Notes under the pieces: generated by a model | What the model was told of the DNA's origin: nothing | What the model saw: only the letters and a program-made list of their open reading frames with translations | Databases searched by the model: none | Made by a program: the position numbers and the translations under genes | DNA from: JBKPNJ01 sp963695705 | GTDB lineage: Bacteria > Actinomycetota > Actinomycetes > Propionibacteriales > Nocardioidaceae | Assembly (NCBI GenBank): GCA_963695705.1 | Contig: CAVOHB010000009.1 | Location: 1,452,857-1,516,856 of the forward strand | DNA: 64,000 nucleotides | Reading direction: 5' to 3' | Shown here: positions 1 through 8,353 of the stretch, piece by piece | Layout: each line of letters opens with the position of its first letter | Position numbering within the stretch: position 1 is the first letter of the stretch

Positions 1-1206
1 ACCGATCGCGATGCCCCGCGCGGACGCCTCTGCGTGGCGGACCCTGCCGCGCCCACTCCTGAGCAGTGGGTGACGCTGGTCGAGGAGCGTCCGGACGCCG
101 TGCTCGAGGGCTTCGCGATCGTCGAGGAGGCCGAGACACCGCAGCTGCTGTGCCTGTGGAGTCAGCACGCGGTCTCCCGGATCAGCGTGCACCGGCTCGC
201 GGACGGGGAGCGCCTGCGCGACCTGGAGCTGCCGGGGCTCGGTTCCGTCGGGGGTCTGGTGGAGAGGTACGACGGAGGACACGAGGTCTGGTTTCCGTAC
301 ACCGACGACGTGACCCCGATGTCGGTCTACCGCTACGACGCCCTGACCGGTGATACCGATGTCTGGGCGCGGCCGCCGGGATCGGTCGCGGTGGATCCCG
401 CAATCACCACAAGGCTCGTCGAGTACCACTCGTACGACGCAACCGTGGTGCGGATGTTCATCACCGCCCGGGGTGACGCCGCCCTCGGTCCCCGGCCCAC
501 GATCTTGTACGGGTATGGCGGGTTCGGGATCTCGATGACGCCCGGATACAGCGCCTCGGTGCTCGCCTGGGTCGAGGCCGGCGGCGTGTATGCGGTCGCC
601 TGCCTGCGCGGCGGTGGCGAGGAGGGAGAGCAGTGGCACCGCGACGGCATGCTCGCCAACAAGCAGCGCGTCTTCGACGACCTGCACGCCGCCGCCGAGT
701 ACCTCGTCGAGGAGCGCTGGACGACCAGCCCGCAGCTGGGCATCTCCGGGGGCTCGAACGGCGGTCTGCTCGTGGGCGCCGCGCTGACCCAGCGCCCCGA
801 CCTCTACCGATCCGTGGTGTGCTCGGCGCCGCTGCTCGACATGGTTCGCTACGAGCGGCGAGGTCTGGGCCACTTCTGGGCCGGTGAGTACGGCACGGTC
901 GACGACCCCAGTGAGCTCAAGACATTGCTGACGTACTCCCCCTACCACCGGGTCCGCGAGGGCACGGCATATCCCGCGACGCTGTTCACCGTGTTCGGTT
1001 CCGACACCCGGGTCGACCCTCTGCACGCGCGCAAGATGTGCGCGGCGCTGCAGCATGCGACCGGCGCCGATCCCGGCAGGAGTCCGGTGCTCATCCGGGT
1101 GGAGTCCGAGGTCGGACACGGCGCGCGGTCGGTGAGCCGTTCCATCGCCCTCGCCGCGGACGCGCTCGCCTTCCAGGCGTGGGCGACCGGGCTGGCCGGC
1201 TCATGA
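1..1206 (+). CDS. Prolyl oligopeptidase family serine peptidase (S9A), C-terminal part
   Basis: C-terminal 401 codons of a cytosolic S9A peptidase that cleaves short peptides after proline; the frame is open to the left edge, so the start lies outside the window. The part present covers the end of the beta-propeller and the alpha/beta-hydrolase domain. The nucleophile is the Ser of GGSNGG (codon 754-756); the acid lies in FGSDTRVDP and the base in EVGHGA near the end. Family proteins run about 680-720 residues, so roughly 300 are missing. The stop overlaps the next gene's ATG by four bases (ATGA), indicating translational coupling with the MscS channel. Which S9A subtype (oligopeptidase B or POP) cannot be settled without the N-terminus. 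Confidence 0.93.
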   Translation, partial: TDRDAPRGRLCVADPAAPTPEQWVTLVEERPDAVLEGFAIVEEAETPQLLCLWSQHAVSRISVHRLADGERLRDLELPGLGSVGGLVERYDGGHEVWFPYTDDVTPMSVYRYDALTGDTDVWARPPGSVAVDPAITTRLVEYHSYDATVVRMFITARGDAALGPRPTILYGYGGFGISMTPGYSASVLAWVEAGGVYAVACLRGGGEEGEQWHRDGMLANKQRVFDDLHAAAEYLVEERWTTSPQLGISGGSNGGLLVGAALTQRPDLYRSVVCSAPLLDMVRYERRGLGHFWAGEYGTVDDPSELKTLLTYSPYHRVREGTAYPATLFTVFGSDTRVDPLHARKMCAALQHATGADPGRSPVLIRVESEVGHGARSVSRSIALAADALAFQAWATGLAGS

Positions 1207-2261
1207 CACTGTTGGCTCCAGCCGTGGGCACCAGCACTCCGGATTGCTGGGATCCGTCCAGCAATGACGACCTGTGCCGCATCGTCTACGACTCGACGGG
1301 GAGCGAAGCGCTGGCCAGGTCGGCGAACTGGCTGATCGCCAAGCCGGCGTCGATACTCCTGCTCGTCGTCATCGGCGTGGTGGTCCGCTGGCTGCTGCAC
1401 CGGATGATCGACGGGCTCGTCAAACGTGCGATCGAGGGCCACGTACCGGCAGTCCTCCAGCACGGCAAGGTCGGTCAGGCCCGCGAGCTGCTGCTCGAGT
1501 CGGGGCCGATTGCCATCGAGCGGCGCCAGCAGCGGACCCGCACGATGGCCTCTCTGCTCAAGAGCGTGTCCACCGGGGTGATCTTCTCGGTCGTGGCGTT
1601 CATGGCGATCGCGACACTGGGTTACAACATCGCTCCTCTGATCGCCAGCGCCGGCATCCTCGGGGTCGCGCTGGGTTTCGGGGCCCAGTCGTTGGTCAAG
1701 GACTTCCTGTCCGGGATCTTCATGATCCTGGAGGACCAGTACGGCGTCGGCGACGCCGTCGACCTCGGTGAGGCCAGCGGGAGCGTCGAGGCGGTCGGGC
1801 TGCGCGTGACCCGCATCCGCGATGTCAACGGGACGGTGTGGTACGTGCGCAACGGCGAGATCCTGCGCGTGGGCAACATGAGCCAGAACTGGGCGCGCAC
1901 GGTCCTCGACATCCCGGTCGCCTTCACCGAGGACCTCGATCGCGTGCAGGAGGTCCTGCGCGACGAGGCGCACGCCCTGTGGGAGGACCCAGAGTTCCGC
2001 GAGCTGATCCTCGAGGAGCCGGAGGTGTGGGGCATCGAACGGTGGGATCCCGACGGCGTGGTCATCCGCGTCGTACTGAAGACGGCGCCGCTCGAGCAGT
2101 GGGAGGTGGCGCGGGAGATGCGCCAGCGGATCAAGTCGCGGTTCGATGCGGAGCACATCGAGATTCCGCTCCCGCAGCGGATGGTCTGGCACCGCTACGA
2201 GCCGGGCCGGGAGTCGGCGGACGATGCGGAGGACGGCCGCGACGAGGAACCGCCGGAGTGA
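1203..2261 (+). CDS. Small-conductance mechanosensitive channel (MscS family)
   Basis: 352-residue inner-membrane channel that opens under membrane tension to release solutes on osmotic downshock. One transmembrane segment lies near residues 48-65 and two more at about 115-170. The pore-lining TM3 is visible as a small-residue-rich stretch (IASAGILGVALGFGAQS) followed by LVKDFLSGIFMILEDQ, the MscS signature, then the beta domain (VGDAVDL, GTVWYVRNGEI). The acidic C-terminal tail (ADDAEDGRDEEPPE) is not conserved. The ATG at 1203 sits in an ATGA overlap with the peptidase stop and gives a normal family length; an upstream in-frame extension would run through the peptidase gene. It converges on the OsmC-like gene with a 10-bp gap. 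Confidence 0.95.
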   Translation: MTLLAPAVGTSTPDCWDPSSNDDLCRIVYDSTGSEALARSANWLIAKPASILLLVVIGVVVRWLLHRMIDGLVKRAIEGHVPAVLQHGKVGQARELLLESGPIAIERRQQRTRTMASLLKSVSTGVIFSVVAFMAIATLGYNIAPLIASAGILGVALGFGAQSLVKDFLSGIFMILEDQYGVGDAVDLGEASGSVEAVGLRVTRIRDVNGTVWYVRNGEILRVGNMSQNWARTVLDIPVAFTEDLDRVQEVLRDEAHALWEDPEFRELILEEPEVWGIERWDPDGVVIRVVLKTAPLEQWEVAREMRQRIKSRFDAEHIEIPLPQRMVWHRYEPGRESADDAEDGRDEEPPE

Positions 2262-2271
2262 CGCTGCGGCC

Positions 2272-2697
2272 TCAGGCCAGCTTGGCGTCTACCGTGATGG
2301 GCGTGGCGGCCAGCGCCCGTGACACCGGGCAGCTCGCGGTGGCCTCCTCCACCGCCGCCGCGAACTCCTCGGCAGTGAGGCCGTCGACCCTCGCTCGCAC
2401 CGTCAGCGTGATGCCGGTGATGCCCTCGCCGGGCTGGAAGACCACGTCGGCGGTGGTGTCGACGGCCTGCGGCGGTGTCCCGGCCTGGGTCAGGGCCAGC
2501 GAGACGGACATGGAGAAGCAGGTCGAGTGCGCGGCGGCGATCAGCTCCTCCGGGCTGGTCCTGCCGTTCGGATCCTCGGTGCGCGACGCCCAGGTGACGT
2601 CGTAGGTCCCGAGCCCTGACGACTCGAGCGTCACCTGCCCGGCGCCCTCGAAGAGCGTGCCCTCCCAGTGTGCAGCGGCGGTACGTGTCGTTGCCAT
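2272..2697 (-). CDS. OsmC/Ohr-like peroxiredoxin family protein
   Basis: 141-residue protein of the OsmC superfamily, thiol-dependent reductases of organic and inorganic hydroperoxides. Two cysteines sit where the family has its redox pair: in AAHSTCFSMS (about residue 60) and ATASCPVSRA (about residue 124). Length and the central helix fit OsmC (about 140 residues) rather than a longer fusion. Start ATG at 2697 is preceded by GGAGGACAC, a strong ribosome binding site. It is transcribed divergently from the truncated haemoglobin gene across a 61-bp gap, so the two may share control; both relate to oxidative or nitrosative stress (inference). OsmC versus Ohr subtype is not resolved. Confidence 0.93.
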   Translation of the reverse strand: MATTRTAAAHWEGTLFEGAGQVTLESSGLGTYDVTWASRTEDPNGRTSPEELIAAAHSTCFSMSVSLALTQAGTPPQAVDTTADVVFQPGEGITGITLTVRARVDGLTAEEFAAAVEEATASCPVSRALAATPITVDAKLA

Positions 2698-2758
2698 GTG
2701 TCCTCCAGATGACGGGGTCTCGTCCTCTCCATCTAACTCGAGACGAGAGAATCGGCAG

Positions 2759-3163
2759 GTGAGCGAGCCCGAGACCTTCTACGACGCGGTCGGCGGCCAC
2801 GACACCTTCGTGCGCCTGGTCCACCACTTCTACGCCGGCGTGGAGACCGACCCGCTGCTGCGGCCGATCTATCCCGAGGAGGACCTCTCGGGCGCCGAGC
2901 ATCGCCTGACGATGTTCCTGGAGCAGTACTGGGGCGGCCCGACCACGTACTCGCAGGAACGCGGCCACCCGCGGCTCGGCCAGCGCCATGCGCCCTTCCG
3001 CGTCTCACCGGCCGCTCGCGACGCGTGGCTCGGGCACATGCGGGCGGCGATCGTCGCGACCGAGCTGTCGCCGGAGCACGCGGACCAGCTGTGGGCGTAC
3101 GTGACCCGAGCCGCCCACTTCCTGGTCAACACCTTCGACGAGGACGACGCCGTTCAGCGTTGA
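2759..3163 (+). CDS. glbO: Group II truncated haemoglobin (trHbO type)
   Basis: 134-residue truncated globin, a cytosolic haem protein that binds O2/NO. Visible features are FYDAVGGHDTFVRLVHHFY at the N-terminus (the usual Phe-rich helix B), the YWGGP motif, GHPRLGQRHAPF containing the proximal-histidine region of group II globins, and DAWLGHM with the Trp of helix G. A GTG at 2759 follows GAGACGAGAG and gives the typical length; longer in-frame extension into the divergent intergenic region lacks conserved sequence. In Mycobacterium tuberculosis glbO lies in the same neighbourhood as the ettA-SSB pair, which also occurs here downstream. Confidence 0.92.
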   Translation: MSEPETFYDAVGGHDTFVRLVHHFYAGVETDPLLRPIYPEEDLSGAEHRLTMFLEQYWGGPTTYSQERGHPRLGQRHAPFRVSPAARDAWLGHMRAAIVATELSPEHADQLWAYVTRAAHFLVNTFDEDDAVQR

Positions 3164-3567
3164 CCGGAGCCATCCTCGAGCTCGCGCTCGAGCGCGACCC
3201 TCTCGTCGTTGTCGAGCGGCCGCGACTGCTGTGTGACCGAGTCGAATGCCACGATCACCGTGTGCGCGTCGGCGAACGTCTCGGATCCGTCGACGACGCG
3301 CGATCTCAGGTCGTACGACGACCGGCCGACACGTGTCACCCACGACTCGACGACGATCGGCTCGGGGCGGTAGACCAGCGGTCGGCGATAGTCGACGTCG
3401 AGCCGGGCGACCACGTACCCCCGTTGGCCCGCCGGACCGGAGTCATTCACCAGCATCAGGAACGCGATCCTCGCTTCTTGCAGGTACTCGTAGAACTTCA
3501 CGTTGTTGACGTGGCCGTACGCGTCGACATCGCTCCAGCGAATCCGACACTCGTACCGGTGACTCAT
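3154..3567 (-). CDS. Acyl-CoA thioesterase, hotdog fold (4HBT type), second of pair
   Basis: 137-residue hotdog-fold thioesterase, expected to hydrolyse acyl-CoA thioesters in the cytosol. The signature IRWSDVDAYGHVNNVKFYEYLQEAR contains the catalytic Asp region (SDVDAYGHVNN) of 4-hydroxybenzoyl-CoA thioesterase-like enzymes, followed by the usual RLDVDYRRPL strand. The ATG at 3567 overlaps the stop of the upstream paralogue (ATGA), so the two are translationally coupled and probably act together or as a heteromer (inference). The stop overlaps the convergent haemoglobin gene by ten bases. Substrate cannot be told from sequence. Confidence 0.9.
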   Translation of the reverse strand: MSHRYECRIRWSDVDAYGHVNNVKFYEYLQEARIAFLMLVNDSGPAGQRGYVVARLDVDYRRPLVYRPEPIVVESWVTRVGRSSYDLRSRVVDGSETFADAHTVIVAFDSVTQQSRPLDNDERVALERELEDGSGQR

Positions 3568-4016
3568 CCGGCGTCCCGGAAGCGTTCCAGCGTCGCCCGC
3601 TCCTGCGGGCTCAGCCGCCGCGGCCGCTCCTCGGCGAACACGTACGGCGCCAGGACGGTGGCGGCCCGGCAGTAGACCGTGCCCTCGTCCCTGTCCTGAC
3701 CCGTGTCTTGCTGCCTGTCTTGATCCCTGTCGCCGATCCGGTAGCGCAGCGTGAACGACCCCGCTCGTACCTCCTCGACCCAGGTCTCGACCCGGACCGG
3801 CGCGAACCGGAAGACGAGTGGACGGACGAACTCCACCTCGTGCCGGACGACGACGACGCCCTCTCCAAGGGCGTACCTGCCGGTCTCGCCGGGGTGGATG
3901 GCGAGCATGTCGACCCTGGCTTCTTGCATGTAGTCGACATACGCCACGTTGTTGACGTGTCCCAGCGAATCGATGTCGGCCCACCGCACCGGACACTCGT
4001 ACACGTGGCGAGGCAT
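3564..4016 (-). CDS. Acyl-CoA thioesterase, hotdog fold (4HBT type), first of pair
   Basis: 150-residue hotdog-fold protein, paralogous to the gene immediately downstream. The signature is VRWADIDSLGHVNNVAYVDYMQEAR with the catalytic-Asp motif, then VRHEVEFVRPLVFR. A low-complexity charged insert (DRDQDRQQDTGQDRDEG) sits at about residues 105-121 and is missing from the partner. The ATG at 4016 is preferred because GGGGAAGG lies nine bases upstream; in-frame starts at 4025 or GTG 4043 are possible but lie too close to, or inside, the 21-bp repeat array. It is transcribed away from that array, so the array may sit in its promoter region. Confidence 0.88.
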   Translation of the reverse strand: MPRHVYECPVRWADIDSLGHVNNVAYVDYMQEARVDMLAIHPGETGRYALGEGVVVVRHEVEFVRPLVFRFAPVRVETWVEEVRAGSFTLRYRIGDRDQDRQQDTGQDRDEGTVYCRAATVLAPYVFAEERPRRLSPQERATLERFRDAG

Positions 4017-4033
4017 GCGCCCCATCCTTCCCC

Positions 4034-4087
4034 GATCCGACACTTATATCGCGCCATCCGACACTTGTTGCACGCCATCCGACACCG
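4034..4087. repeat. 21-bp tandem repeat array, three copies
   Basis: The core ATCCGACAC recurs at 4035, 4056 and 4077, an exact 21-bp spacing. The units read, on the minus strand, as GTGTCGGATGGCGTGCAACAA with small variations. This is the same unit as the six-copy array at 5921-6046 but in the opposite orientation, so the thiolase gene lies between inverted arrays. 21 bp is two helical turns, so any bound protein would sit on one face of the helix (inference). Confidence 0.85.
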
Positions 4088-4627
4088 TGTCACGCCGATG
4101 GGCGCGGGTTCCGGCAAGGGCTCGCGGCCGTGATTGCTCGAGTCCGAGGGCCGACTCCTGCGATCCCTGCCTCCGCAGACTCGTGCAGGCGAAGAGAGTT
4201 GTCGCACCCGTCTACCCGCAACAAGTGCACAGTTCTTGCCGCGGCGGAACGGGTGGGCCTGCCGTTGGGGCCTCAGCGTGACCGCACCGACCTTTCGCGC
4301 ACCACATGGTCACCGGGCGCTCAACCGTGACCAACAACTGCGCTTTCCCGGCAGTGGCCTGGGGCCGGTGACACCTAACCGCGCAACGTCCGAACTCGGA
4401 TCAGGCACCCGCCGCAACGACCACCTCGCCAACCGAAAATGGCTCACCGCCACTTGACCACCAATGCAAGCATCAGTCGTCACGCGCCACCCGACGGGCT
4501 GACCCGGTGTACCCGCCAGGCGACGCCCCCGCTCAGCGTTCTGGCAGGCTCTGGTCCGGCGTACGTGTTTCGCGGCGACCGGTCACCTACGCTGGCATCA
4601 GCCGAACAGCGAATCTTTGGAGGGGCG
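4088..4627. other. Intergenic region without recognisable gene
   Basis: 540 bases between the first 21-bp array and the thiolase start. Short ORFs exist in several frames but none shows family-like sequence or a ribosome binding site. The thiolase frame is open upstream to 4439, but that extension is not conserved-looking. The thiolase promoter presumably lies in its 3' part; no convincing -35/-10 pair was picked out. Confidence 0.6.
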
Positions 4628-5845
4628 ATGCCCGAGGCCGTCATCGTTGCGACCGCCCGCTCGCCGATCGGTCGGGCCGGCAAAGGATCCCTGCGAGACG
4701 TCCGACCCGATGACCTCACGACCGCGATCGTGCGCGCCGTACTGGACAAGCTGCCCGGTCTGGAGCCCACGGACATCGACGACCTCATACTCGGGTGTGG
4801 TCTGCCCGGCGGCGAGTCCGGCTACAACATGGCCCGTGTCGTGGCCATCTTGCTCGGGTATGACCATCTGCCCGGGATGACCGTCACGCGCTATTGCTCG
4901 TCCAGCCTTCAGACGACGCGGATCGCGATGCACGCCATCAAGGCCGGCGAGGGTGACGTCTTCATCTCGGCAGGGGTCGAGACGGTCTCCCGGTTCGTCA
5001 AGGGAAGCTCCGACGGCCTGCCTGACACCCGGAACCCGCTGTTCGATGCGGCCGCCACGCGTACAGCCGCCGCAACCGAGGGCGGCTACGAGTGGCATGA
5101 CCCGCGCGCCGACGGGCTGCTGCCTGACATCTATATCCCAATGGGTCAGACGGCGGAGAACCTCGCCCAGGCGCGGGGGCTCACCCGCAAGGAGCTCGAC
5201 GAATTCGGCGTACGCTCGCAGAACCTGGCCGAGAAGGCCATCGTCGCCGGATTCTGGGAACGCGAGATCACGCCGCTGACCCTCGCGGACGGCACCGTCG
5301 TGACCCGCGACGACGGGCCGCGTGCAGGGGTGACGTACGAGGCGGTGGCCGCTTTGCAGCCGGTCTTCCGGCCGGACGGTCTCGTCACCGCCGGGAACTG
5401 CTGCCCCCTCAATGACGGCGCGGCGGCGGTAGTGGTGATGTCCGACACCAAGGCCCGCGAGCTCGGGATTACACCGCTGGCCAGGATCGTCTCGACCGGA
5501 CTGACGGCTCTGTCCCCGGAGATCATGGGGCTCGGTCCGGTGGAGGCGTCGGACCAGGCGCTTGCCAGAGCCGGGATGACGATCGACGACATAGATCTCG
5601 TCGAGATCAATGAGGCGTTCGCCGCGCAGGTCGTCCCGTCGTACCAGGATCTGGGTATCGACATTGACAAGCTCAATATCAACGGCGGCGCGATCGCCGT
5701 CGGCCACCCGTTCGGCATGACTGGCGCCCGCTTGCAGACCACGATGATCAACTCGCTCGACTTCCACGACAAGCAGGTCGGCCTCGTCACGATGTGCGTA
5801 GGCGGCGGCCAGGGAATGGCGATAATTCTGGAGCGAATGAGCTGA
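4628..5845 (+). CDS. Acetyl-CoA C-acyltransferase (thiolase)
   Basis: 405-residue thiolase, cytosolic, catalysing thiolytic cleavage of 3-ketoacyl-CoA or its reverse (beta-oxidation or acetoacetyl-CoA formation). The N-terminus AVIVATARSPIGRA is family typical. The nucleophilic Cys is in TRYCSSSLQT (about residue 88); the C-terminal catalytic pair is His in GGAIAVGHPFGMTGAR and Cys in TMCVGGGQG. ATG 4628 follows GGAGGGG by five bases, an excellent ribosome binding site. The gene stands alone between two inverted 21-bp repeat arrays, with no hydratase or dehydrogenase beside it, so the chain-length preference and pathway stay open. Confidence 0.94.
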   Translation: MPEAVIVATARSPIGRAGKGSLRDVRPDDLTTAIVRAVLDKLPGLEPTDIDDLILGCGLPGGESGYNMARVVAILLGYDHLPGMTVTRYCSSSLQTTRIAMHAIKAGEGDVFISAGVETVSRFVKGSSDGLPDTRNPLFDAAATRTAAATEGGYEWHDPRADGLLPDIYIPMGQTAENLAQARGLTRKELDEFGVRSQNLAEKAIVAGFWEREITPLTLADGTVVTRDDGPRAGVTYEAVAALQPVFRPDGLVTAGNCCPLNDGAAAVVVMSDTKARELGITPLARIVSTGLTALSPEIMGLGPVEASDQALARAGMTIDDIDLVEINEAFAAQVVPSYQDLGIDIDKLNINGGAIAVGHPFGMTGARLQTTMINSLDFHDKQVGLVTMCVGGGQGMAIILERMS

Positions 5846-5920
5846 CCGACGGGCGATCCCGTACCCACGACTCGCCGGGCGGGCCCCATCCGGAGTAGCC
5901 CAGCCGGAAGTCTCGATTCG

Positions 5921-6046
5921 TGCCAACAACTGTCGGATCGCGCGAAACAACTGTCGGATCGCGCGAAACAACTGTCGGATCGCGTGAGACAACTGTCGGA
6001 TCGCGTGAGATAACTGTCGGATCGCGTGAAATAAGTGTCGGATCGT
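5921..6046. repeat. 21-bp tandem repeat array, six copies
   Basis: TGTCGGATCG starts at 5931, 5952, 5973, 5994, 6015 and 6036, exactly every 21 bp. The linking sequence drifts from CGCGAAACAAC to CGTGAGATAAC and CGTGAAATAAG, i.e. graded divergence along the array as in a minisatellite. It lies between the thiolase stop and the MarR promoter, inverted relative to the three-copy array at 4034-4087. There are no unique spacers, so it is not a CRISPR. Confidence 0.93.
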
Positions 6047-6105
6047 GGTGCGCATTGGGCGGGGGATGAGGCGGCGGGGGTGGGTGGCTGGGAAATGCAA
6101 GACGG

Positions 6106-6135
6106 TTGAATGTTCAATTACTCTTCCCGTACAAT
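6106..6135 (+). promoter_or_regulatory. Leaderless promoter with MarR-type operator
   Basis: TTGAATGTTCAA (6106-6117) is an inverted repeat TTGAA-N2-TTCAA of the kind MarR proteins bind. Its first six bases also serve as a -35 (TTGAAT), and TACAAT at 6130-6135 is a near-consensus -10 with 18-bp spacing. Transcription would start at about 6142, the A of the MarR gene's ATG, and there is no Shine-Dalgarno sequence, so the mRNA is probably leaderless and autoregulated. Confidence 0.72.
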
Positions 6136-6141
6136 GGCCGC

Positions 6142-6669
6142 ATGACCACCACGACCACTACCCGCTGGCTCACCGCGCAGCAACAGCATGCTTGGCGAGC
6201 ATATCTGGTCGCGACGACCCTTTTGACCGAGCGACTCGACCGCGATCTGCGTGAGCAGCACGAACTGTCCCTGCCCGAGTACGAGATCCTGGTACGGCTG
6301 TCCGAGGCGCCGCGGCGCCAGTTGCGGATGGCGATGCTCGCCGAGTCGGTCAGTCACTCGCGCAGCCGGGTGACTCACACCGTCGCACGCATGGAACAGG
6401 CCGGCCTCGTCCGCCGGGTCTCCTGCCCGTCGGACCGCCGGGGCGTGCTGGCCGAGATGACACCAACCGGTCTCGCCACGCTGGAAAAGGCGGCGCACAC
6501 CCACGTTCGCGGCGTTCGGGAGAACCTCGTGGACCTGGCCGACCCGGATGACTTCCTCGCCATGGGTCGGGTCTTCGACTCCGTGGCCGACCAGCTGTTC
6601 GACGGGAGCCCCTGGTCGGGAACCGACCTTCGTTCGTCGACCTGCCAGACGACGGGGGCGCGCGCCTAA
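6142..6669 (+). CDS. MarR family transcriptional regulator
   Basis: 175-residue winged-helix regulator, normally a dimer whose DNA binding is relieved by small aromatic ligands. The winged helix spans about residues 45-115: LRMAMLAESVSHSRSRVTHTVARMEQAGLVRR is the helix-turn-helix and CPSDRRGVLAEMTPTG the wing with its conserved DRR. N- and C-terminal helices form the dimer interface. The ATG at 6142 is chosen because a -10 box ends seven bases upstream; an in-frame TTG at 6106 would lie inside the operator. It ends one base from the convergent ettA. Likely autorepressor; the thiolase upstream is a possible co-target (inference). Confidence 0.93.
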   Translation: MTTTTTTRWLTAQQQHAWRAYLVATTLLTERLDRDLREQHELSLPEYEILVRLSEAPRRQLRMAMLAESVSHSRSRVTHTVARMEQAGLVRRVSCPSDRRGVLAEMTPTGLATLEKAAHTHVRGVRENLVDLADPDDFLAMGRVFDSVADQLFDGSPWSGTDLRSSTCQTTGARA

Positions 6670-6670
6670 C

Positions 6671-8353
6671 CTAGTCGCGCGTGAGTCTGCGGTAGGTCAC
6701 CCGGTGCGGTCGGGCCGCCTCGGCGCCGAGTCGTTCGACCTTGTTGGCCTCATAGTCGGCGAAGTTGCCCTCGAACCAGAACCAGCGCGCCGGGTCATCC
6801 ACGTCACCCTCCCAGGCCAGGATGTGCGTCGACACCCGGTCCAGGAACCACCGGTCGTGGGAGATCACCACAGCACAGCCGGGAAAGTCCAGGAGCGCGT
6901 CTTCCAGCGACTGCAGCGTCTCCACGTCGAGGTCGTTGGTCGGCTCGTCGAGCAGCAGCAGGTTGCCGCCCATCTTGAGCGTCAAGGCGAGGTTGAGCCG
7001 GTTCCGCTCCCCGCCGGAGAGGACGCCGGCCGGCTTCTGCTGGTCCGGGCCCTTGAAACCGAATGATGCGACGTAGGCGCGGCTCGGCATCTCGAAGTTG
7101 GCGATCTTGATGTGATCCAGGCCGTCGGAGACGATCTCCCAGACGGACTTCTTCGGATCCAGCCGGCCGCGTCCCTGATCGACGTAGGAGATCTTGACGG
7201 TCTCCCCCACCCGTAGCTCGCCGGCGTCCGGCTTCTCCTCCCCGATGACCATCCGGATCAACGTCGTCTTGCCGACGCCGTTGGGTCCGACGATGCCGAC
7301 GATGCCGGCCCGTGGCAGCGTGAAGTTGAGGCCGTCGATCAGCCTGCGATCACCGAACCCCTTGACCAGTTCGTCCGCCTCGAGCACCGTCGATCCGAGA
7401 CGTGGGCCGGCCGGGATGTTGATCTCCTCGAAGTCGACCTTGCGCCATCTCTCGGCTTCGGTCGCCAGATCCTCGTAGCGCTGCAGCCGCGCCCGGCTCT
7501 TGGCCTGCCGCGCCTTGGGGTTGGACCGCACCCACTCCAGCTCTCGCTCGAGGATGCGTTGACGCTTGGCATCCTTGCGACCCTCGACGATCAGTCGCTT
7601 CTGCTTGGTCTCCAGGTACGTGGAGTAGTTGCCCTCATAGGGGAACGTCTTGCCCCGGTCGAGCTCGAGGATCCACTGGGCGACGTTGTCCAGGAAGTAC
7701 CGGTCGTGGGTCACGGCCAGCACGGCGCCCGGGTACTTGGCCAGATGCTGCTCCAGCCACTGGACGCTCTCCGCGTCGAGATGGTTGGTCGGCTCGTCCA
7801 GCAACAGCAGGTCGGGCTGCTGCAGGAGAAGCTTGCAGAGCGCCACCCGCCGTCGCTCTCCACCCGACAGGTTGTCGACCAGTACGTCCGGTGGAGGACA
7901 GCGCAGGGCGTCCATCGCCTGCTCGAGCCGCGAGTCGATATCCCAGGCTTCGGCATGATCGAGGTAGGTCTGCAGATCACCCATCTCGGTCAGCAGCGAG
8001 TCATAGTCGGCGTCAGGGTCGGCGAGCTCGACCGAGATCTCGTTGAAACGGTCGAGCTTGCTCTTCACGCCTGACACCGCTTCCTCGACGTTGGCGAGGA
8101 CGGTCTCGCCCTCGGTCAGCGGAGGCTCCTGAAGCAGGATCCCGACCGTGGCGTCCGGTGCGATATAGGCGTCGCCGTTGGACGGTCGGTCCAGGCCGGC
8201 CATGATCTTGAGCAGGCTGGACTTGCCGGTCCCGTTGGGACCGACGACACCGATTTTCGCCCCCGGCAGGAACGACAAGGTGACGTTGTCGAGAACGACC
8301 TTGTCCCCGTGTGCCTTTCGGACGTTGCGCAGCGTGTAAACGTACTCAGCCAT
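6671..8353 (-). CDS. ettA: Energy-dependent translational throttle protein EttA (ABC-F)
   Basis: 560-residue soluble ABC-F ATPase that binds the ribosomal E site and gates entry into elongation according to ATP/ADP ratio. Two ABC domains are visible: Walker A GPNGTGKSS and GPNGVGKTT, signature LSGGERRRVAL and LSGGERNRLNL, Walker B LLLLDEPTNHLD and LLLLDEPTNDLD. The inter-domain linker has the charged PtIM segment (ERELEWVRSNPKARQAKSRARLQRYE). No membrane segment, as expected. The ATG at 8353 starts MAEYVYTLRNVRK, the usual EttA start; the open frame upstream is not conserved. It precedes an SSB paralogue's neighbourhood order also seen as Rv2477c-Rv2478c in M. tuberculosis. Confidence 0.97.
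   Translation of the reverse strand: MAEYVYTLRNVRKAHGDKVVLDNVTLSFLPGAKIGVVGPNGTGKSSLLKIMAGLDRPSNGDAYIAPDATVGILLQEPPLTEGETVLANVEEAVSGVKSKLDRFNEISVELADPDADYDSLLTEMGDLQTYLDHAEAWDIDSRLEQAMDALRCPPPDVLVDNLSGGERRRVALCKLLLQQPDLLLLDEPTNHLDAESVQWLEQHLAKYPGAVLAVTHDRYFLDNVAQWILELDRGKTFPYEGNYSTYLETKQKRLIVEGRKDAKRQRILERELEWVRSNPKARQAKSRARLQRYEDLATEAERWRKVDFEEINIPAGPRLGSTVLEADELVKGFGDRRLIDGLNFTLPRAGIVGIVGPNGVGKTTLIRMVIGEEKPDAGELRVGETVKISYVDQGRGRLDPKKSVWEIVSDGLDHIKIANFEMPSRAYVASFGFKGPDQQKPAGVLSGGERNRLNLALTLKMGGNLLLLDEPTNDLDVETLQSLEDALLDFPGCAVVISHDRWFLDRVSTHILAWEGDVDDPARWFWFEGNFADYEANKVERLGAEAARPHRVTYRRLTRD

Noticed and set aside
942..2192. 416-codon minus-strand ORF
   Set aside because: Fully antisense to the peptidase and MscS genes, low-complexity His/Asp/Arg-rich translation typical of a GC-rich shadow frame.
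5921..6046. Possible CRISPR array
   Set aside because: Units are contiguous 21-bp tandem repeats with no unique spacers and no cas genes nearby. The same applies to the array at 24003-24110.
4598..6100. 500-codon minus-strand ORF with HAIRQL repeats
   Set aside because: Antisense to the thiolase; the repeated peptide is just the 21-bp DNA array translated (7 residues per unit).
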